The position numbers and the translations under genes are program-made. The notes beneath the pieces were generated by a model. The model was not told the DNA's origin, did no database searches, and saw only the letters and a list, made by a program, of their open reading frames with translations. Positions 17,402 through 27,348 of a stretch of 51,042 nucleotides of DNA are shown piece after piece; the stretch's first letter is position 1, and every line of letters starts with the position of its first letter. The stretch is from assembly GCA_023299885.1 (NCBI GenBank), contig JALZUS010000032.1, forward strand, positions 1 through 51,042, read 5' to 3'. Origin of the DNA: Bdellovibrionales bacterium. Its GTDB lineage: Bacteria > Bdellovibrionota > Bdellovibrionia > Bdellovibrionales > UBA1609.

Positions 17402-18822
17402 AAATCACTCACCAAATACTGGTCAAAAAAATTATAAATACTAAGCTGCTCTATAACCTGCTCTAGTAAAGCGGCTCTAAAAGAAGATAAGCTCCTCTGG
17501 CTATCTATTACACTATTATTGACCTCAACCAGGCTTATGAAATCTACTCTTCCATTGTTGTAGTCTTTACGAGCTTCTTTTAAGATTTTCTTAGAAAGGC
17601 TAACGGATTTTAGATACTTATCATAACTTAAAAAATCTTTTTCTATTTTTATAGTTAGTGCTTTATAACCCTTTAGAATTTTATCTTTTTCTAACTTTAC
17701 TCTTTGATCTGAGGCCTCAGCCAAATAAAGGGCACTCTTATATTCTTGTGTAGACTTTGTCGAACTCCAAGGAAGACTCATCCTAAATCCAAGCCTGAAG
17801 TAAGGACTATTGAAATCTTCTATATCAGATTGTGCTCGAGAAAAAGATATATTTTCATTCCGCAAGCCTGCAGAAACCTCTAATGAAAAATCATTAGCCG
17901 ACAAAGCTTTAAGTCTTTTTAATCTATTTTTATTAACATTTGCCTCTGCCTCTATTTTTTTAATTGAAGTCACTGCATCTAAATCAATCGGACTCTTTGA
18001 AAATTCGAAATAGACATTTTTGATTTCTTTAAAAAGTTTTTCTATGTTTACATTTTTCAAACTTTCAATTTTTTTATTATACAAAGATAAGTATTCAGTA
18101 GAGACTTCTAATTGTCTTTTCTCAAGATTATCAATAAGCAGTTCACACGAGACAACTTCTTTCTGGCTTAAGTAATAATCTCTTTGTGAGATTGATTTTC
18201 TTTTAATTTTAGATCTTAAACTGCGAAGCTGCTTTTTACTGCCTTGGCATAATTGAGATTGGAAACTAAGTTCTTCAGAAGTTTCTAAGTAATTTAAAAC
18301 TAGTAATAGTCCCCTCGCTAGCTCAGAAGAATAAAGTTCAATAAATTCTTCCTTAGCTTCTTCTAGGCTATATTTAGACTCTGCTAATTGATACTTATAC
18401 TGCCCACCCCATAAATCTTGGAATATAGAAGTTGATACACTCAGCTCGAGTTCTGGAGATAAAACTCGAGACCGCGAAGCAAATATATTATCTGATAACT
18501 TATAGCTCAAAGCTGATTTAAAGCCCTGGCTCCAAATTTTCTCTAGGCCGAGCTCATACTCTCTATTTATATGAGTGGCGAAACCACTAACATTCTCTGT
18601 ATCTTGTTGGTGCGCATAAGAGCCACTAATATAACCTTTATAGCCAAGTTCAAGCCCTCTTGCTTTTACAGACAGGATATTTGATTTTTCTTGGCTTTTT
18701 AATATTTTTATTTGCTGAGAATCTTGTGTCATATTACTCAACAGATCAGATAAAGAGCTTGCTCTTGATTCAGTAAAAGTTAGTAATAAAAAAAATGAAA
18801 CTAATAAAATATTTTTAAAAAT
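17398..18822 (-). CDS. TolC-type outer-membrane efflux protein, probable ATT start
   Basis: A 474-residue outer-membrane efflux channel protein: long heptad-rich helices (about 120-200 and 330-420) and alternating beta strands, as in TolC/OprM. The first conventional start in frame is a TTG at 18741, which would cut off most of a signal peptide. Reading upstream, the frame stays open to a TAA at 18838-18840. An AGGAG (18834-18830) is followed seven bases later by ATT (18822-18820), opening the signal peptide FKNILLVSFFLLLTFTESRA. No ATG, GTG or TTG fits, so ATT, the rare initiator known from infC, is the best call. The gene overlaps the RND gene by four bases and forms its export partner. Confidence 0.82.
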   Translation of the reverse strand: MFKNILLVSFFLLLTFTESRASSLSDLLSNMTQDSQQIKILKSQEKSNILSVKARGLELGYKGYISGSYAHQQDTENVSGFATHINREYELGLEKIWSQGFKSALSYKLSDNIFASRSRVLSPELELSVSTSIFQDLWGGQYKYQLAESKYSLEEAKEEFIELYSSELARGLLLVLNYLETSEELSFQSQLCQGSKKQLRSLRSKIKRKSISQRDYYLSQKEVVSCELLIDNLEKRQLEVSTEYLSLYNKKIESLKNVNIEKLFKEIKNVYFEFSKSPIDLDAVTSIKKIEAEANVNKNRLKRLKALSANDFSLEVSAGLRNENISFSRAQSDIEDFNSPYFRLGFRMSLPWSSTKSTQEYKSALYLAEASDQRVKLEKDKILKGYKALTIKIEKDFLSYDKYLKSVSLSKKILKEARKDYNNGRVDFISLVEVNNSVIDSQRSLSSFRAALLEQVIEQLSIYNFFDQYLVSDL

Positions 18823-18874
18823 AAAGAGGCTCCTGATTTAATATTCTGTTACTACATAGCTTATCTTTTAATAA

Positions 18875-19297
18875 TTAATTTAGCCCCTTAAAAGTACACA
18901 AAGTATCATGATCTCTTAACTTATAAAGTGCAAAAGCTGCGGCTAACATTGGTATAGCTGCATAAAATAAAAGGTTTCTTGGCCCCCAAGGATCTAATAG
19001 CATTTCGTAAGTACTAAAAGTGGAAATACCATGAGTTACTAAAACAAAACCATAGGTCCATTTCTTTTTTATACCCAATAAAAAGGCTAAAAAAATTAAA
19101 ACTTGGGCTCCACCAACAGCATAAGCTAGGCTGGTACCAAGCCCATCTATTAAATAAAATTTACTAAATACTGCTGCCGCATGCGACGGGTTAAGCAGCT
19201 TGTCTATAGCCCACATAAACATCACTATAAACACACCAAGTCTTAAACTCAGTAGACTTACCCTTATTCCTCTAACCATTTCATTGTTTTTATTCAT
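18875..19297 (-). CDS. DoxX-like four-helix membrane protein
   Basis: A 140-residue inner-membrane protein with four hydrophobic segments (about 17-35, 55-75, 80-97 and 108-125). It follows the DoxX/DoxD-like pattern: LRLGVFIVMFMWAIDKLLNP in the first helix, FSKFYLIDGLG after it, GGAQVLIFLAFLLGIKKKW in the middle. DoxX-type proteins are loosely linked to redox or quinone-dependent systems; no specific role can be given here. The ATG has an AAAAGGAG box. It is the last gene of the minus-strand run from tgt, 20 bases after the thioesterase gene. Confidence 0.75.
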   Translation of the reverse strand: MNKNNEMVRGIRVSLLSLRLGVFIVMFMWAIDKLLNPSHAAAVFSKFYLIDGLGTSLAYAVGGAQVLIFLAFLLGIKKKWTYGFVLVTHGISTFSTYEMLLDPWGPRNLLFYAAIPMLAAAFALYKLRDHDTLCTFKGLN

Positions 19298-19317
19298 ATA
19301 ACTCTCCTTTTTATTAT

Positions 19318-19845
19318 TTACTTTACTAGCTGCCCTTGTATTGAAGTTTGAAGTTTAGCCAGCTCTGAAAGCTTTTCACCTGTATACTCTTTACCTATAA
19401 ACTCAAAAACATCTTTTGTTGGTATAGACCCTACACCACGTTTTTTAAACCGCCCCTTGATATAGCCTTCTGCATAAACAACATCTTTAACAATAAATTT
19501 TTGTGCAATAAAAAAATCTTTTTCATTGTATGACTCTATTTGTGTGCGCAATACAAACTTTTGAAAAGGCTTTAATGATTTTTTAAACCTTATGCTTTCA
19601 GAAGCCACAACAGGGTAAAATCCAGCTTTAAAAAGCTTCCCAAAAATACCCGCTCTATATAACATATCAAAACGCCCTATATCCATAACTGTTAAATAGC
19701 GGCCGTTATTCATATGCAGGTTAAAGTCGATATCCAATAAATTGACCTGAAAAGTTGTATCGCAAGAATCAAAAATATCTATTTTCTTATATGGAAAAAC
19801 TAAACGCTTTAATAGCCAATGAATCATACGCAAATAAAGATTCAT
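19318..19845 (-). CDS. Hotdog-fold acyl-CoA thioesterase-like protein
   Basis: A 175-residue protein of the 4HBT/THEM6-like thioesterase group. LLDIDFNLHMNNGRYLTVMDIGR (about 36-58) is the hotdog signature with the active-site Asp/His-Asn segment, followed by VVASESIRFKKSLKPFQKFVLRTQIE, typical of the central strands. It would hydrolyse an acyl-thioester; the substrate is unknown. It starts one base after the DUF366 gene stops, so the two are very likely translated together. Confidence 0.8.
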   Translation of the reverse strand: MNLYLRMIHWLLKRLVFPYKKIDIFDSCDTTFQVNLLDIDFNLHMNNGRYLTVMDIGRFDMLYRAGIFGKLFKAGFYPVVASESIRFKKSLKPFQKFVLRTQIESYNEKDFFIAQKFIVKDVVYAEGYIKGRFKKRGVGSIPTKDVFEFIGKEYTGEKLSELAKLQTSIQGQLVK

Positions 19846-19846
19846 G

Positions 19847-20404
19847 CTACTTAACCCATTTCACTTTACGAGTGGCCCTAACGAGGCCCTCAACTTCTGC
19901 AACTAAAACATCCATTACATTTTCAGCAAAGTCTTTTGGCTTAATTTTAAAGTCTGACAAAGCACAGGTCTCTACAGGAGTGCCCTCATTGCCAATATTA
20001 ATTCCAAAATGTAGCAAGCTAGAGCTTGGCGAACAGGTGGCTATACTAATATTTAATTTTTTATTACCCCAGTAAATATCATCACCTTTTCTAACAAGTT
20101 GAGCCTCGCTAGATTCTTTTTTTATTTCAGTAATAACTATTTCAGCAAATAACCTCTGCAAGCAGGCCATAAACAATAATGAGGCTTCAAATTTTTCTAT
20201 AATAAAATGAAGCATATTGTCTGACTTTATTTGAGCTAGCTCCAATAAGTCCTCGCCATCCACCATATGCTCTAATGAAACATTACAAGGCCCAGCCCAG
20301 GCCACTACTGAATCACCAAGCACTTTATGGTTAAGGTAGGCATACAAAGAAGACAATTGCTCTCCTGAGTACTCAAAACTTTTATCAATCCATAATTTTT
20401 TCAT
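19847..20404 (-). CDS. DUF366 family protein
   Basis: A 185-residue protein matching DUF366 along its length: FEYSGEQLSSLYAYLN, GDSVVAWAGPCNVSLEHMVDGEDL (about 31-54), MLHFIIEKFE, RLFAEIV, LVRKGDDIYWGNKKLNISIATCSPSSSLLHFGINI and the Trp-Val ending. The function of the family is not known to me; members are found near queuosine genes in other bacteria. Here it lies six bases after queC and one base before a thioesterase gene. A link to deazaguanine metabolism is inferred from position only. Confidence 0.85.
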   Translation of the reverse strand: MKKLWIDKSFEYSGEQLSSLYAYLNHKVLGDSVVAWAGPCNVSLEHMVDGEDLLELAQIKSDNMLHFIIEKFEASLLFMACLQRLFAEIVITEIKKESSEAQLVRKGDDIYWGNKKLNISIATCSPSSSLLHFGINIGNEGTPVETCALSDFKIKPKDFAENVMDVLVAEVEGLVRATRKVKWVK

Positions 20405-20410
20405 AGTTAA

Positions 20411-21070
20411 CTACTCCACTGACTTTTTAGCTCTTGAAAACCTTTGGCAAGACTCGCACTCGCCGCAAATAACTTCACCTGAAAAATAACAAGGCCATAT
20501 GTTATCCCATGCAATGCCCTCTTGTTTTATGATTTCTGCAATTTCATTTTTTACCATATTATGCGTATAACATTTTACTTTTGCATGGTTACTCGTTGAA
20601 AATTTTAATGATTGATTAACAGCATCGATATAATCTTTAGAGTTATCTGGGAAAGTAGCTGCCTCTTCCTTATTGAAACCCACTATAATATAATCGGCAT
20701 TAAAGGCATCAGCATAAGAGCCTGCAATATTAATAAAAGCTCCGTTACGATTAGGAACCCATACCTTTTCAGCCGTCGACAAACTTACCTCTAGGCTGTC
20801 CATGCTTACTGAATCTCCTACAGGCACCTGCATATTGTCGCTCACCAATGATGTTGTTGTGATTTTAGAAAGCCAAGGTATCTCGATAACTTCATGGGAC
20901 AAGTTTAATTTTTCACAATGCTCTTTTGATTTTTGTAATTCATTTTTAAAAGCTTTTTGGCCATAGTTAAATGTAAGTACTTTTACAATATCTAGCTCTT
21001 TCGCCGCTAAATAGAGGTTTGCTGTCGAGTCTAGGCCCGATGATAATAAAACAATCGCTTTTTGCTTCAT
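20411..21070 (-). CDS. queC: 7-cyano-7-deazaguanine (preQ0) synthase
   Basis: QueC converts 7-carboxy-7-deazaguanine to preQ0 using ATP and ammonia, a step in queuosine synthesis. The 219 residues show the PP-loop SSGLDST (10-16), the internal VPNRNGAFINIAGSYAD segment and the C-terminal zinc site with four cysteines (about 194, 202, 205 and 208, CGECESC). It follows recJ in the long minus-strand run and precedes DUF366. tgt and queA, also queuosine genes, lie within 9 kb, but queD, queE and queF are not in the window. Confidence 0.96.
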   Translation of the reverse strand: MKQKAIVLLSSGLDSTANLYLAAKELDIVKVLTFNYGQKAFKNELQKSKEHCEKLNLSHEVIEIPWLSKITTTSLVSDNMQVPVGDSVSMDSLEVSLSTAEKVWVPNRNGAFINIAGSYADAFNADYIIVGFNKEEAATFPDNSKDYIDAVNQSLKFSTSNHAKVKCYTHNMVKNEIAEIIKQEGIAWDNIWPCYFSGEVICGECESCQRFSRAKKSVE

Positions 21071-21109
21071 ATCTACTTAGTACCGCTAATGCCTTAAATA
21101 GACTAGCCA

Positions 21110-22795
21110 TTAACCAACAGTTTGAATGCTTTTAACTAAAAATTGTAATTTTTTATTACCTAAAAAGCGGTTCCACTGCAGTTGGACAATAGCTTCAATC
21201 CACTGCCTGTCTTTAATATCTGACAATATCTTTGATTGCTCTGCCGAGGGTGAAAAATACACAGCATCCAAGGAACGCCTATCTGAATTACAAATAAAGC
21301 GGTAATGCCCGCCCTTCATTGGCTTTACCGACGAAACCCTTACATTCACCTTAAACTGAGGGACCGGAAAGCCTTCTCCAAAAGGCTCCATACCATCATA
21401 CCAAGTCATAAAGCGCGCGTTTAGCTTATCAATATCTAAGTCATATACAGCTGACTTCTCAGTAGCTTCAAATTCAAGATCCAAGATATTATTTTCTAAA
21501 AACTGACTAAAGCTCACAAGCTTATCTTCTGTTAAGCCGAAACCCGCTGCAGCACTATGGCCCCCATGAGTAACAAGTTCATCTGTCGTTTTATTAAGAA
21601 GTTCTTTTAAGTTAAGTTTCAAACCATCTGGCAGCCTCGCACTACCAACAAATTTCCCCATTTTTACACCAGCAGCAAAAACAGGTTTTTTATAACGTTC
21701 CGCCATTCTTGCAGCTATTAACCCAACAACTCCAGGATGAAAGCTTTTATCATAAACAAATATAAAGTTTTTCTGCGGCTGCCCCAAGTATTGCTCTTCA
21801 GCTTTTGCCAAACAGGCATTCATTAGCTCAACACGCTCTTTATGATAAGCCAACACAGTTTTTGCTAACTGGTTATAGTTTTCTTGAGGTGTGACTAAAA
21901 CATCTAAAGGCTTAAGGTCTGTGTCTAAACGACTTAAAGAATTAAGTTTAGGAGAAATTTTCATAACAACATCGTCGCTGTAAATTTTTTCTCCATAAAG
22001 CTCTAGGGCCACCATTAATGATTTTATCCCAAGATTATTAGTTTCTGATAACTTTAAAAGGCCATGCTTTACCAAAACTCTATTATCTTTTACTAACGGA
22101 ACCACATCAGTTAAAGTAGCTAAAGCCAATAAATCTAAAACCTCTTTTAAAGAAAAATCAGATTTTAACAACCCTAAGCTTTTCATTTCCTTTTTAAGAG
22201 CCATGATTAAATAAAACGCTACACCCGTTCCACATAAATAAGTCAGGCCCGACATACAATCTTTTTGATGCGGATCTATAATAGCATCAGCCGGTGGCAG
22301 CACTTCATTAGGCAAATGATGGTCTGTGAGAATCACGTCCATACCTAAATCTTTAGCAACTTGTATACCCTCATTACTAGTAATACCTACGTCTACAGTT
22401 ATAAGAAGTTTAGCCCCCTGGTCATATAGCTTTTTAATAGCTTCGGCGTGTACGCCATAACCTTCAGATAGGCGTCGTGGCTGGTAAGTGAGTATGTTTT
22501 TGTAGCCTAAAAGCTCTAAAGACTTTTTTAATAAAGCCACGCCTGGAGTGCCATCCATATCAAAATCACCATAAATGGCTATTTTAGTACTATTTTTGTA
22601 AGCATCTACCAATAAAGCCAAAGCCTTATCTACATCCTTCATACTATCTGGGGATGATAAAGATTTTAATGTAGGTTTAAAAAAATAATTAAGATCTTCT
22701 TCTGTAATAAAGCCCCTAGCTGCTAATATTTTTTTTATAGCAGCCGGTAAAACTTCAGAAAAATTTAAAGAGTTTTCAGTAGTTGGAGAAGACAC
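21110..22795 (-). CDS. recJ: Single-stranded-DNA-specific exonuclease RecJ
   Basis: A 5'-to-3' single-strand exonuclease of recombination and mismatch repair. The 561 residues carry the DHH phosphoesterase motifs DFDMDGTPG (77-85), TVDVGITS, LTDHHLP (DHH at 157-159) and the DHHA1 motif GGHSAAAGFGL, followed by the OB domain (VKPMKGGHYRFICN). The frame is closed by a TAA three codons upstream, so the GTG at 22795 is the first possible start; no strong ribosome-binding site precedes it. It is 38 bases after secF, matching the secDF-recJ order known from related genomes. Confidence 0.96.
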   Translation of the reverse strand: MSSPTTENSLNFSEVLPAAIKKILAARGFITEEDLNYFFKPTLKSLSSPDSMKDVDKALALLVDAYKNSTKIAIYGDFDMDGTPGVALLKKSLELLGYKNILTYQPRRLSEGYGVHAEAIKKLYDQGAKLLITVDVGITSNEGIQVAKDLGMDVILTDHHLPNEVLPPADAIIDPHQKDCMSGLTYLCGTGVAFYLIMALKKEMKSLGLLKSDFSLKEVLDLLALATLTDVVPLVKDNRVLVKHGLLKLSETNNLGIKSLMVALELYGEKIYSDDVVMKISPKLNSLSRLDTDLKPLDVLVTPQENYNQLAKTVLAYHKERVELMNACLAKAEEQYLGQPQKNFIFVYDKSFHPGVVGLIAARMAERYKKPVFAAGVKMGKFVGSARLPDGLKLNLKELLNKTTDELVTHGGHSAAAGFGLTEDKLVSFSQFLENNILDLEFEATEKSAVYDLDIDKLNARFMTWYDGMEPFGEGFPVPQFKVNVRVSSVKPMKGGHYRFICNSDRRSLDAVYFSPSAEQSKILSDIKDRQWIEAIVQLQWNRFLGNKKLQFLVKSIQTVG

Positions 22796-22833
22796 TCGGA
22801 GTTACAACCAAAGGTAAAGCATAAAGCCTAACC

Positions 22834-23826
22834 TTATGCTGCAGGCGCCTTCGAAGCTTCCCAACGGTCAATTAAAATAACCAATGGAGAAGCTATGTAA
22901 ATAGAAGAATAAGTACCAACAATAACACCAATAGCTAAAGTAAAGGCGAAGTCTTTAATTACACCACCGGCAATAAAGTACATAGCTGCTACAGCAATTA
23001 AAGTTGTTAATGATGTCAAAATCGTTCTTGTTAATACATCATTTAAAGAGCGATTTACTAAATCGTCAAAAGCCCAACCTCTAAATAAAATACTACCGGA
23101 GTTTTCACGAATTCTATCAAAAGTAACGATAGTATCATTCAGAGAGTAACCAATAATTGTTAGGATGGCCGCCAATGTTTGAACATTTACTTCTTTTTGT
23201 AATAAGGCATAAATACCTAAAGTGATAATTGTATCGTGAAATAAACAAAATACTGCTGCAGGTGCAAATTTATAATCAAATCTTAGGCCGATATAAATTA
23301 AAATCAAAACCAAAGAGTAAAAGATAGCTAGCAAACCATTTGTTTTAAGTTCATCACCTACTTGCGGACCCACTGAGTCTACTCGCCTTATTTCTGGACC
23401 TGACGTAGCAAAAGTTGCCTTTAAACCTGTTGTGATTTTAGCAATTAAAGCATTAATAAGTTTATTTGTTTCCTTGTCTGTAGCCGCCTGAATACTTTCC
23501 ATACGAATAAGATACTCTTGGTTGCCCTCACCAAAAGATTGCACAGACGCGCTATCATAGCCTAGGTTTTTTGTGAATGATCTTACATCATCAGTAGAAA
23601 CAGACTTATCAAACAATACCTGAACTTCAGTACCGCCAGCAAAATCAATCCCGTAGTTTAAACCTTTTGAAAAAATTAAAACCAATGAAACTAAAACTAA
23701 AAGTATAGAAACTCCAGCAAAAATATTAGCTTTACTTAAAAAGTCTATATTGATTCCTTCTTTATTTCCCGAAGTTTTAGCAGCCGTTGTTTTAGCAGAA
23801 TATTTATCGTTTTTATTTTTAGACAT
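22834..23826 (-). CDS. secF: Protein translocase subunit SecF
   Basis: An inner-membrane partner of SecD that uses the proton gradient to pull exported proteins across. The 330 residues have an unusually charged N-terminus of about 30 residues, the first membrane helix (about 35-52), the family motif GLNYGIDFAGGTEVQV, a periplasmic domain, and five more helices with VGPQVGDEL, TIIGYSLNDTIVTFDRIREN and the closing TYSSIYIASPLVI. It begins two bases after the secD stop codon. Confidence 0.96.
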   Translation of the reverse strand: MSKNKNDKYSAKTTAAKTSGNKEGINIDFLSKANIFAGVSILLVLVSLVLIFSKGLNYGIDFAGGTEVQVLFDKSVSTDDVRSFTKNLGYDSASVQSFGEGNQEYLIRMESIQAATDKETNKLINALIAKITTGLKATFATSGPEIRRVDSVGPQVGDELKTNGLLAIFYSLVLILIYIGLRFDYKFAPAAVFCLFHDTIITLGIYALLQKEVNVQTLAAILTIIGYSLNDTIVTFDRIRENSGSILFRGWAFDDLVNRSLNDVLTRTILTSLTTLIAVAAMYFIAGGVIKDFAFTLAIGVIVGTYSSIYIASPLVILIDRWEASKAPAA

Positions 23827-23828
23827 GA

Positions 23829-25595
23829 TTAATTTCCTCTCGCAGATGATGCAAGCTTAACTGTATGAATGCTTTTCATACCAAACTTTTCAATTAATAA
23901 ATCGATAATGGCTCTAGAGACAAAAATAGATGTAAACATAGAAGTAATCACACCGCAAATTAATGTCACAGCAAAGCCTCTAATTGGGCCTGTACCAAAA
24001 TACATAAGGACAATACAAACAGCTACGGTTGTAATATTAGCATCCATAATGGCCGAGAAAGCATGGTCAAAACCATCTTTAATTGCTGTCTTCATGCCAA
24101 CACCTTTTCTAAGCTCTTCTTTAATACGCTCAAAAATGATGACGTTTGCATCAACGGCCATACCAATTGTAAGTACTATACCGGCAACACCAGGCAAAGT
24201 AAGAGTAGCACCAAGTGATGTTAACAATGCTAAAATAAATAAAATATTTAACGATAATGCTATGTTAGCAATAACACCTAATTTTTTATAATAAAGAAGC
24301 ATAAAGATTAAAACTAAAATACCGCCAACTAAGCCGGCCATTTTACCTTTCCTGATAGAGTCAGCACCTAAAGAGGGGCCCACTGTTCTTTCTTCTAATT
24401 GTGTTAATGCAGCTGGCAAAGCACCTGCTCTTAAAGTAGTTGCAATGAGCTTAGCTTCTTCCTCAGCCTCTGGCCCTTTAGATCCTAAAGTAATTTGCGC
24501 ACCGTCAGAGTTAATTTCATTTTGCACAGTCGGTGCTGATTGAACCACTTCATCTAAAACAATAGCCATATAACCTTGGCCATTTTCTTTTTCTGCAATT
24601 CCACCCGTCATCTCAGCAAACTTACGCCTACCATCAAGATTAAACTGGAAACTAACTACTGGGTTTCTAAATTCATCATAGTTAACCCTAGCATCATCTA
24701 AAGCCCCACCAGATAAATCATTATCTACATCTAGTAAGTAAGCTGTTTTACCAGCCTCTATTGTTTTAGCATTCTGGCTTTTCTCAAAAGAAACTCTAGT
24801 GTTTCTAGGAAGCTTTGAAGCTAGGTCAGCATTTAATTTTTTAATATACTCACTGTACTGAAGCCCTTTAGACTCAGTATTAGCAACTGTCGCCTTCAAA
24901 CCTAAATGATAGTTACCTGCTTTTTCTGCATCAGTAATCCAACCCACAAGCTCTTGGCTTCTTTGGCCAGCAAAGGGGTGAAACTCTTGAACCACAGGTC
25001 TAAAATTAAGTTTAGCTGTTTTATTGATAAGCTCTTTAGCTCTGGCTGAATCTTCAATACCAGGCAATTGAACCACAATACGGTTGTCACCTTGAGCTGT
25101 AATACTAGGCTCTGATACACCAAATTCATCAATACGGTTTCTAATAACCTCAATAGACTGCTCAACAATTTGTTCTTTGTATCTTTGGATTTCAGTATCT
25201 GCAAAACGAGCTACAACTTCACCATTACTAGTGCTTAAAATTTGCAATGTAGCCGGGTAACGTCTGTTAATGAAATCTTTTACTTTGTCAGTCTGACTTG
25301 TAACAACAACAACTTCTCTGTTGCCAGCCTGAGCCTTAACATCTGTAAAATCGATATTATCACTTTTAAATTCGCTTGATAAACCACGAATCATACGAGC
25401 CGTTTTCTCTATAACCACTTCATTAGAATCAACACCAAGTACTAAATGCAAGCCACCTTGGATATCTAAACCATAATTAACTTTATTTGCATTTTTCATA
25501 GGCCAGCTATCTATAAAGTTGGGACCTACCCAAAACAATGCTAAGCCTATAACGGCAATAATAATTATCCATCTTGTTCTTAAACTTTCGATCAT
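23829..25595 (-). CDS. secD: Protein translocase subunit SecD
   Basis: The large SecDF subunit, 588 residues: first membrane helix (about 8-25), NYGLDIQGGLHLVLGV (the D1 signature), the P1 head domain with IRNRIDEFGVSEPSI and DNRIVVQLPG, then the C-terminal membrane region with AIVLDEVVQSAPTV, a GMAVDANVIIFERIKEELR helix and TSMFTSIFVSR. The ATG overlaps the yajC TGA (ATGA), indicating translational coupling yajC-secD-secF. Confidence 0.97.
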   Translation of the reverse strand: MIESLRTRWIIIIAVIGLALFWVGPNFIDSWPMKNANKVNYGLDIQGGLHLVLGVDSNEVVIEKTARMIRGLSSEFKSDNIDFTDVKAQAGNREVVVVTSQTDKVKDFINRRYPATLQILSTSNGEVVARFADTEIQRYKEQIVEQSIEVIRNRIDEFGVSEPSITAQGDNRIVVQLPGIEDSARAKELINKTAKLNFRPVVQEFHPFAGQRSQELVGWITDAEKAGNYHLGLKATVANTESKGLQYSEYIKKLNADLASKLPRNTRVSFEKSQNAKTIEAGKTAYLLDVDNDLSGGALDDARVNYDEFRNPVVSFQFNLDGRRKFAEMTGGIAEKENGQGYMAIVLDEVVQSAPTVQNEINSDGAQITLGSKGPEAEEEAKLIATTLRAGALPAALTQLEERTVGPSLGADSIRKGKMAGLVGGILVLIFMLLYYKKLGVIANIALSLNILFILALLTSLGATLTLPGVAGIVLTIGMAVDANVIIFERIKEELRKGVGMKTAIKDGFDHAFSAIMDANITTVAVCIVLMYFGTGPIRGFAVTLICGVITSMFTSIFVSRAIIDLLIEKFGMKSIHTVKLASSARGN

Positions 25596-25933
25596 GATTT
25601 TGACTCCCCATCAAATTTTGATGCCACCTGAGATCTTAAAATTCTAACGCGCGTTCCTTGAGCTATCTCAAGTGTTACAAACTTTTCTGTTAGACCTTCT
25701 ATGGTTCCTAACATCCCTGCGCTTGTCAAAACAGAATCACCCTTTTTAAGAGCCATTAAAAACTCTTGGTGCTGCTTTTGACGCTTTTGTTGAGGACGAA
25801 TCAACAAAAAGTAAAAAATGATAAATATAAAAACAAAGGGCATTAACTGCTCCATGATATTGGGGCCAGCAGCTGCCGTTTGCGCTAATGCCACAACAGG
25901 CATCATTGTTAGTAGTGTTAGTATTTTAAGCAT
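25592..25933 (-). CDS. yajC: Preprotein translocase auxiliary protein YajC
   Basis: A 113-residue single-pass protein of the SecDF-YajC complex. A hydrophobic N-terminus is followed by the hallmark helix VFIFIIFYFLLIRPQQKRQKQHQEFL (about 34-59), then GDSVLTSAGMLGTIEGLTEKFVTLEI. The N-terminal part MLKILTLLTMMPVVALAQ looks like an extra signal peptide, making this longer at the front than many YajC proteins. An AGGA box lies just before the ATG. It overlaps secD by four bases. Confidence 0.95.
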   Translation of the reverse strand: MLKILTLLTMMPVVALAQTAAAGPNIMEQLMPFVFIFIIFYFLLIRPQQKRQKQHQEFLMALKKGDSVLTSAGMLGTIEGLTEKFVTLEIAQGTRVRILRSQVASKFDGESKS

Positions 25934-25980
25934 TAGTCCTCCAAGACTGTAAACTCTGCGTAAGCTATTTAAATTAATAG

Positions 25981-27313
<1,333 letters not shown>

Positions 27314-27348
27314 TCAAAGTCTGACATAATTGTAGCCAGGAGATACTT

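Noticed and set aside
17398-18741. TTG at 18741 as the true start of the TolC-type gene.
   Set aside because: It leaves no signal peptide on an outer-membrane channel and has no ribosome-binding site; the ATT upstream has both.
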